A DNA stretch of 9,193 bases from contig PXAW01000210.1 of the NCBI GenBank assembly GCA_003567055.1, positions 1 through 9,193 on the forward strand, read 5' to 3'. The stretch's first letter is position 1, and every line of letters starts with the position of its first letter. Of this stretch, positions 6,091 through 9,193 are shown in pieces. Both the position numbers and the translations under genes were made by a program. This DNA comes from Hyphomicrobiales bacterium. Its GTDB lineage: Bacteria > Pseudomonadota > Alphaproteobacteria > Rhizobiales > Beijerinckiaceae. Under the pieces are notes generated by a model. The model was not told where the DNA came from. It saw only the letters and a program-made list of their open reading frames with translations, and made no database searches.

Positions 6091-6277
6091 GCTCGCCCCT
6101 CCCGCTGCTCGTTCGCATCATGGTTGCCGGGCGACAACGCGTGGAGCGAGACCGGGTTCACGATCCGGGCAGCCGGGCGAGAATTCACAAGCCGGTTCCT
6201 TCGCGCGCGCATTCGTGCTAACCGCCCCGCATCCCGGCGCAGCCGCGCTTTCGCCAGCACTCTTCCGGATCGAAATC
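6091..6277. other. Divergent intergenic region between glutaminase gene and purH
   Basis: This 187-nt region must hold the promoters of both flanking genes. I see a direct repeat CCGGGCGA at 6127-6134 and 6173-6180, but no convincing promoter boxes. I looked for a ZTP (pfl) riboswitch, often found before purH, and did not recognise its conserved 3' core. Confidence 0.5.
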
Positions 6278-7870
6278 ATGCCCACCGATACCAAGCGCAT
6301 CGCCCGCGCCCTGCTTTCCGTTTCCGACAAGACCGGCATCGTCGCCTTTGCCGAAAAGCTGCATGCGCGCGGCATCACGCTGGTCTCCACCGGCGGCACG
6401 CACCGCACCCTGGTCGAGGCCGGGCTGCCGGTGCTGGAAGTCTCGGAAGTCACCGGCTTTCCGGAAATGATGGACGGTCGGGTCAAGACCCTGCATCCCA
6501 AGGTGCATGGCGGGCTTCTGGGCATGCGCGCCAATCCCGAGCACCAGGCGGCGATGTTTGCCCATGGGATCGAGGCGATCGATCTGCTCGTGGTCAATCT
6601 CTACCCGTTCGAGGCCACTGCCGCTGCCGGCAAGCCCTATGATGATTGCGTCGAGAATATCGATATCGGCGGCCCGGCCATGATCCGCGCCGCTGCGAAG
6701 AACCACCAGGATGTCACCGTCGTCGTCGATGCCGGCGATTACGAGGCGGTGCTCGCCGATCTCGATGCGCATGACGGCCAGACCACCCAGACCCTGCGCC
6801 GGCGTCTGGCGCAGAAGGCCTATGCCCGCACTGCGGCCTATGACGCGGCGATCTCCAACTGGCTCGCGGGCGAACTCGCCATCGACGCGCCGGATTACCG
6901 CGCCGCAGGCGGCGCCCTCGCGCAGGAAATGCGCTATGGCGAGAACCCGCATCAGAAGGCCGCCTTCTATACCGACGGATCGCACCGCCCCGGCGTCGCC
7001 ACGGCGCGCCAGGTCCAGGGCAAGCAATTGTCCTTCAACAATATCAACGACACCGACGCCGCGTTTGAATGCGTGGGCGAATTCGATCCGGCTGCGGGTG
7101 CCGCGATCGTCATCGTCAAGCACGCCAATCCGTGCGGCGTGGCGCAGGGCGAGAGCCTGCGCGCGGCCTATGAGAAGGCGCTGGCCTGCGATCCGGTCTC
7201 GGCTTTCGGCGGCATCGTCGCCATGAACCGCCCGCTCGATGCGCAGGCTGCGGCAAAGATCGTGGAGATCTTCACCGAGGTGATCATCGCGCCCGATGCG
7301 GATGAAGAGGCCATGGCCATCATCGCGGCCAAGAAGAACCTGCGGCTGCTGCTCACCGGCGGCTTGCCCGATCCGCGCGCGCCGGGGCTCGCGATACGCA
7401 GCGTCGCCGGCGGCCTGCTGGTGCAGGGGCGCGATGCGGTCATGGTCGACGACATGGATCTGAAGGTGGTGACGAAGCGTGCGCCGGATGCGCGCGAGAT
7501 GGCGGATCTGCGCTTTGCCTTCCGCGTGGCCAAGCACGTCAAGTCGAACGCGATCGTCTATGCCCGCGACGGTGCGACGGTCGGGATCGGCGCCGGCCAG
7601 ATGAGCCGGGTCGATTCCTCGCGCATCGCCGCCTGGAAGGCGGGCGAGGCGGCGCGCGCGCAGGGGCTGACCGACAGCCTCGCCAAGGGCTCGGTCGTGG
7701 CGTCGGACGCGTTCTTCCCCTTCGCCGACGGCCTTCTCGCTGCCGCCGAGGCGGGGGCGACCGCCGTGATCCAGCCCGGCGGCTCGATGCGCGACGAGGA
7801 AGTGATCGCCGCCGCCGACGAGGCCGGCCTCGCCATGGTTTTCACCGGCCACCGGCATTTCCGCCATTGA
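6278..7870 (+). CDS. purH: Bifunctional AICAR transformylase / IMP cyclohydrolase
   Basis: PurH performs the last two steps of de novo purine synthesis: formylation of AICAR with 10-formyl-tetrahydrofolate, then closure to IMP. The product is 530 aa, matching E. coli (529). The N-terminal cyclohydrolase domain (about 1-200) shows LLSVSDKTG (12-20), STGGTHRTL (37-45), [21 protein letters not shown] (59-79) and NLYPF (107-111). The transformylase domain shows [10 protein letters not shown] (219-228), NNINDTDAA (254-262), the catalytic K281-H282 in [15 protein letters not shown] (305-312), [12 protein letters not shown] (436-447), [10 protein letters not shown] (476-485) and the family-typical TGHRHFRH C-terminus. 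The ATG at 6278 agrees with family N-termini although its ribosome binding site is weak (GGAT about 10 nt upstream). A DHFR-like gene starts 13 nt downstream. Confidence 0.98.
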   Translation: MPTDTKRIARALLSVSDKTGIVAFAEKLHARGITLVSTGGTHRTLVEAGLPVLEVSEVTGFPEMMDGRVKTLHPKVHGGLLGMRANPEHQAAMFAHGIEAIDLLVVNLYPFEATAAAGKPYDDCVENIDIGGPAMIRAAAKNHQDVTVVVDAGDYEAVLADLDAHDGQTTQTLRRRLAQKAYARTAAYDAAISNWLAGELAIDAPDYRAAGGALAQEMRYGENPHQKAAFYTDGSHRPGVATARQVQGKQLSFNNINDTDAAFECVGEFDPAAGAAIVIVKHANPCGVAQGESLRAAYEKALACDPVSAFGGIVAMNRPLDAQAAAKIVEIFTEVIIAPDADEEAMAIIAAKKNLRLLLTGGLPDPRAPGLAIRSVAGGLLVQGRDAVMVDDMDLKVVTKRAPDAREMADLRFAFRVAKHVKSNAIVYARDGATVGIGAGQMSRVDSSRIAAWKAGEAARAQGLTDSLAKGSVVASDAFFPFADGLLAAAEAGATAVIQPGGSMRDEEVIAAADEAGLAMVFTGHRHFRH

Positions 7871-7883
7871 TCGGGGGCGGGCG

Positions 7884-8444
7884 ATGATCAGCATCCACGG
7901 CTATGCCATCGTCTGCCGGCACGACCGCATCGCCGATGCAACGGGCGCCTTCCCGCCGGCTTTGATGAACGAGGCCGATTGGGCCTATTTCCAGGCCGAG
8001 CTCGACCGGGCGGATCTGTGCGTTCTGGGCAGCGCCAGCCACCGTGCCACGCCGAACCGGGCCAATCGCCGGCGCCTCGTCATGTCGCGTGGCGCCGAGG
8101 GGCTCGAGCAGCGCGCCGATGCCTGGTGGTGGGCGCCGCAGAAGATATCGTTTGCGGAAGTCTGCGCCCGGCTCCTGCCCGATGGCGGGCGCATCGGCGT
8201 ACCGGGCGGGCAGGTCGCCTTCGACTATTTCCTGCATGAGAGCCCGCCGGGCCTTCGTTTCAGCGCATTCCACCTCTCACGCGCCACCCGCGCGGCCATT
8301 CCCGACGGGCGCGGCCTCCTGCGCGGCGTCGATGCGGGGCGCGATGCCGACGCGCTCCTGCGCGAAGGCGGGCTGATACCCGGCGTCACGCGGGTGATCG
8401 ATGCCGATGCGGGCGTCGATCTGACGGTCTATACGGCGACCTGA
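7884..8444 (+). CDS. DHFR-fold protein of unknown function, likely co-transcribed with purH
   Basis: I do not recognise a characterised gene. The 186-aa product has the outline of the dihydrofolate reductase / RibD C-terminal fold: an opening strand [16 protein letters not shown] (4-19), [13 protein letters not shown] (41-53, where DHFRs have LGRxTxE), RRLVMSR (63-69), a glycine-pair turn [14 protein letters not shown] (104-117) like the NADPH-binding GG of DHFR, FHLSRA (129-134) and a closing strand VDLTVYTA (178-185). The motifs diverge from housekeeping FolA, so substrate and activity are open; a pyrimidine- or pterin-type reductase is the best guess. An unusual WWW run lies at 81-83. It begins 13 nt after the purH stop, behind a G-rich GGGGGCGGGCG, which suggests an operon. 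PurH's use of 10-formyl-tetrahydrofolate makes a folate link attractive but unproven. Confidence 0.75.
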   Translation: MISIHGYAIVCRHDRIADATGAFPPALMNEADWAYFQAELDRADLCVLGSASHRATPNRANRRRLVMSRGAEGLEQRADAWWWAPQKISFAEVCARLLPDGGRIGVPGGQVAFDYFLHESPPGLRFSAFHLSRATRAAIPDGRGLLRGVDAGRDADALLREGGLIPGVTRVIDADAGVDLTVYTAT

Positions 8445-8540
8445 GCACCAGGAGGCTCTTGCCGGCACACGCCACAAAGGGATGCCCCGGGCCTCGAAAT
8501 CACCCCGGGAAAGCGGCAAATGCCGCCGATAGGCAGGTAT

Positions 8541-8585
8541 TTCGACAATTGCATCAATCAAATTAAAACAATCAGGAATTACAAA
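8541..8585 (+). promoter_or_regulatory. AT-rich promoter-like island upstream of the TadE/TadG-like gene
   Basis: This stretch is conspicuously AT-rich in otherwise GC-rich sequence. A possible sigma-70 pair is TCGACA (8542-8547) and TAAAAC (8564-8569) with 16-bp spacing, about 65 nt before the start codon. The base composition is clearer than the box assignment. Confidence 0.4.
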
Positions 8586-8591
8586 GCTCCA

Positions 8592-8620
8592 TGTTGCGCA
8601 CGCGGATCCTGCGCGCAACA
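8592..8620. repeat. 8-bp inverted repeat just before the TadE/TadG-like ribosome binding site
   Basis: TGTTGCGC (8592-8599) and GCGCAACA (8613-8620) are perfect inverted copies with a 13-nt spacer, ending 4 nt before GGAGG at 8625-8629. It may be a leader hairpin next to the ribosome binding site, or a regulator site downstream of the promoter. Confidence 0.45.
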
Positions 8621-8634
8621 GTCTGGAGGTCGCC

Positions 8635-9193
8635 ATGAAGATCAACGCCGTCGCCGCACTCATCACGCGCTTGAGACGTGACAAGCGTGGCAGTATGGCG
8701 ATCATGTTCGGGGTCCTGCTGGCACCGTTGATGTTGCTGGCGGGCAGTTCACTGGATTACTCCAGCGCTTCCGGATACCGCTCCCAATTGCAAAGCGCCA
8801 CCGATGCAGCGGCACTCACCGGTGCCTCCGTCGAACCCTGGGACGAAAATCTCTGTCGCGAACGCGCGGAATCGGTCTTTGAGGGAATGTTCAGCGAGAA
8901 TGCCCGGCTGGGTGACGTCACGCCGCAGATCCTTTGCAGCACGAGCGGGGTATCCGTCTCGGTCGAGACGCAGATGCGCACGACCCTGATGAGTGTGGTC
9001 GGCTTCAGCAACCTGCCGCTGGGCGCGCAGACCGAGATCGTCTGCGGCGGCGCCGACGGGTCCGGTGACGGCGACATGATCGGCTGGGATACGGGCGGGA
9101 GCCCCAATCTCACGCGCGTGTTGACGGTGAGCCAGCAGATCTGGAACCGGACTGTCTATTTCCTGACGACGGATGGCCATCCCATCATACGGC
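8635..9193 (+). CDS. TadE/TadG-like Flp pilus-assembly protein, truncated by the window edge
   Basis: The frame is open from the ATG at 8635 to the last base, giving 186 visible residues and no stop, so the C-terminus is missing. A basic start (RLRRDKRGS, 12-20) is followed by one hydrophobic segment (about 21-37, MAIMFGVLLAPLMLLAG), then LDYSSASGYRSQLQSATDAA (40-59) and LTGA (61-64). That arrangement of a membrane anchor followed by LQxAxDAAALxGA is typical of the N-terminal TadE/TadG-like domain. The rest would lie outside the inner membrane. Three cysteines (74, 101, 137) could form disulfides there. The start is fixed by GGAGG at 8625-8629 with 5-nt spacing. TadG-type proteins act in Flp/Tad adhesive pilus assembly; whether a von Willebrand A domain follows cannot be seen. 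Confidence 0.8.
   Translation, partial: MKINAVAALITRLRRDKRGSMAIMFGVLLAPLMLLAGSSLDYSSASGYRSQLQSATDAAALTGASVEPWDENLCRERAESVFEGMFSENARLGDVTPQILCSTSGVSVSVETQMRTTLMSVVGFSNLPLGAQTEIVCGGADGSGDGDMIGWDTGGSPNLTRVLTVSQQIWNRTVYFLTTDGHPIIR

Larger units (their letters stand above)
8445..8634. other. Intergenic region with small hairpins upstream of the TadE/TadG-like gene
   Basis: Two CCCCGGG copies (8485-8491 and 8503-8509) can pair through their CCCGGG cores, and GCGGC-AAAT-GCCGC (8513-8526) forms a second small hairpin. Neither is followed by a T-run. They could end transcripts of the preceding gene. An AT-rich island and a second inverted repeat follow and are listed separately. Confidence 0.45.

Noticed and set aside
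6091..6277. Possible ZTP (pfl) riboswitch before purH
   Set aside because: Several CCGGG segments suggest it, but the conserved 3' core (CCGCCUGGGC-like) and the expected pairing could not be found.
5107..6642. A 511-codon plus-strand open frame antisense to the glutaminase gene and running into purH
   Set aside because: It crosses two real genes on opposite strands, and its composition is typical of a GC-driven shadow.
6218..7894. A 558-codon open frame on the minus strand covering all of purH
   Set aside because: It is antisense to a gene with complete PurH motifs, is rich in Arg/Gly/Asp-type codons expected from reading GC-rich codons backwards, and matches no family I know.
8513..8526. 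GCGGC-AAAT-GCCGC as a terminator after the DHFR-like gene
   Set aside because: The stem is only 5 bp and no T-run follows; it is described only as part of the intergenic region.
1..9193. CRISPR arrays, insertion sequences, tRNA/rRNA genes, phage or defence genes
   Set aside because: No repeated spacer pattern, terminal inverted repeats with a transposase, or RNA gene signature was seen.

Overview
The window is GC-rich chromosomal DNA from an alphaproteobacterium, most likely Hyphomicrobiales (Rhizobiales) of the Methylobacterium/Bosea/Salinarimonas kind. This placement is an inference from three things: high GC in third codon positions, a SecB with long low-complexity tails, and a chorismate mutase carrying an extra C-terminal domain. 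A CheY/CheZ pair and a Tad/Flp-type protein fit a motile, surface-attaching cell. I see no phage, IS, CRISPR, tRNA or rRNA sequence.

Layout from left to right. Positions 1-331 hold no gene but carry what looks like the divergent control region of secB and of a minus-strand gene just outside the left edge. secB (332-886, +) encodes the export chaperone. It is followed by a strong GNRA-loop hairpin and then cobO (957-1577, +), the corrinoid adenosyltransferase. Converging on cobO are three minus-strand genes: a chorismate mutase with an extra C-terminal domain (2464-1616), a CheZ-type phosphatase (3246-2653) and a single-domain CheY (3786-3403). cheY and cheZ form a natural functional pair. A 332-nt intergenic region (3787-4118) separates cheY from the divergent ribF (4119-5090, +), the FAD-making enzyme. 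ribF converges on a glutaminase gene (6090-5116, -) with only 25 nt between them. A 187-nt divergent region separates the glutaminase from purH (6278-7870, +). Thirteen nt after purH comes a DHFR-fold gene (7884-8444, +), probably co-transcribed. After an AT-rich promoter-like gap, a TadE/TadG-like protein (8635 onwards, +) runs off the right edge.

Most genes are housekeeping and cofactor/nucleotide metabolism: cobalamin, FAD/FMN, purines, glutamine and aromatic amino acids, plus protein export and chemotaxis. The possible functional links are CheY with CheZ, and PurH (which uses 10-formyl-tetrahydrofolate) with the adjacent DHFR-like protein.

I did not find a clear novel multi-gene system. 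The points most worth a second look are the glutaminase whose usually invariant glutamate seems displaced or missing, the chorismate mutase tail that looks like a decayed prephenate-dehydratase fold, the uncharacterised DHFR-like partner of purH, the CheZ tail that resembles a FliM peptide, and several precise intergenic inverted repeats.
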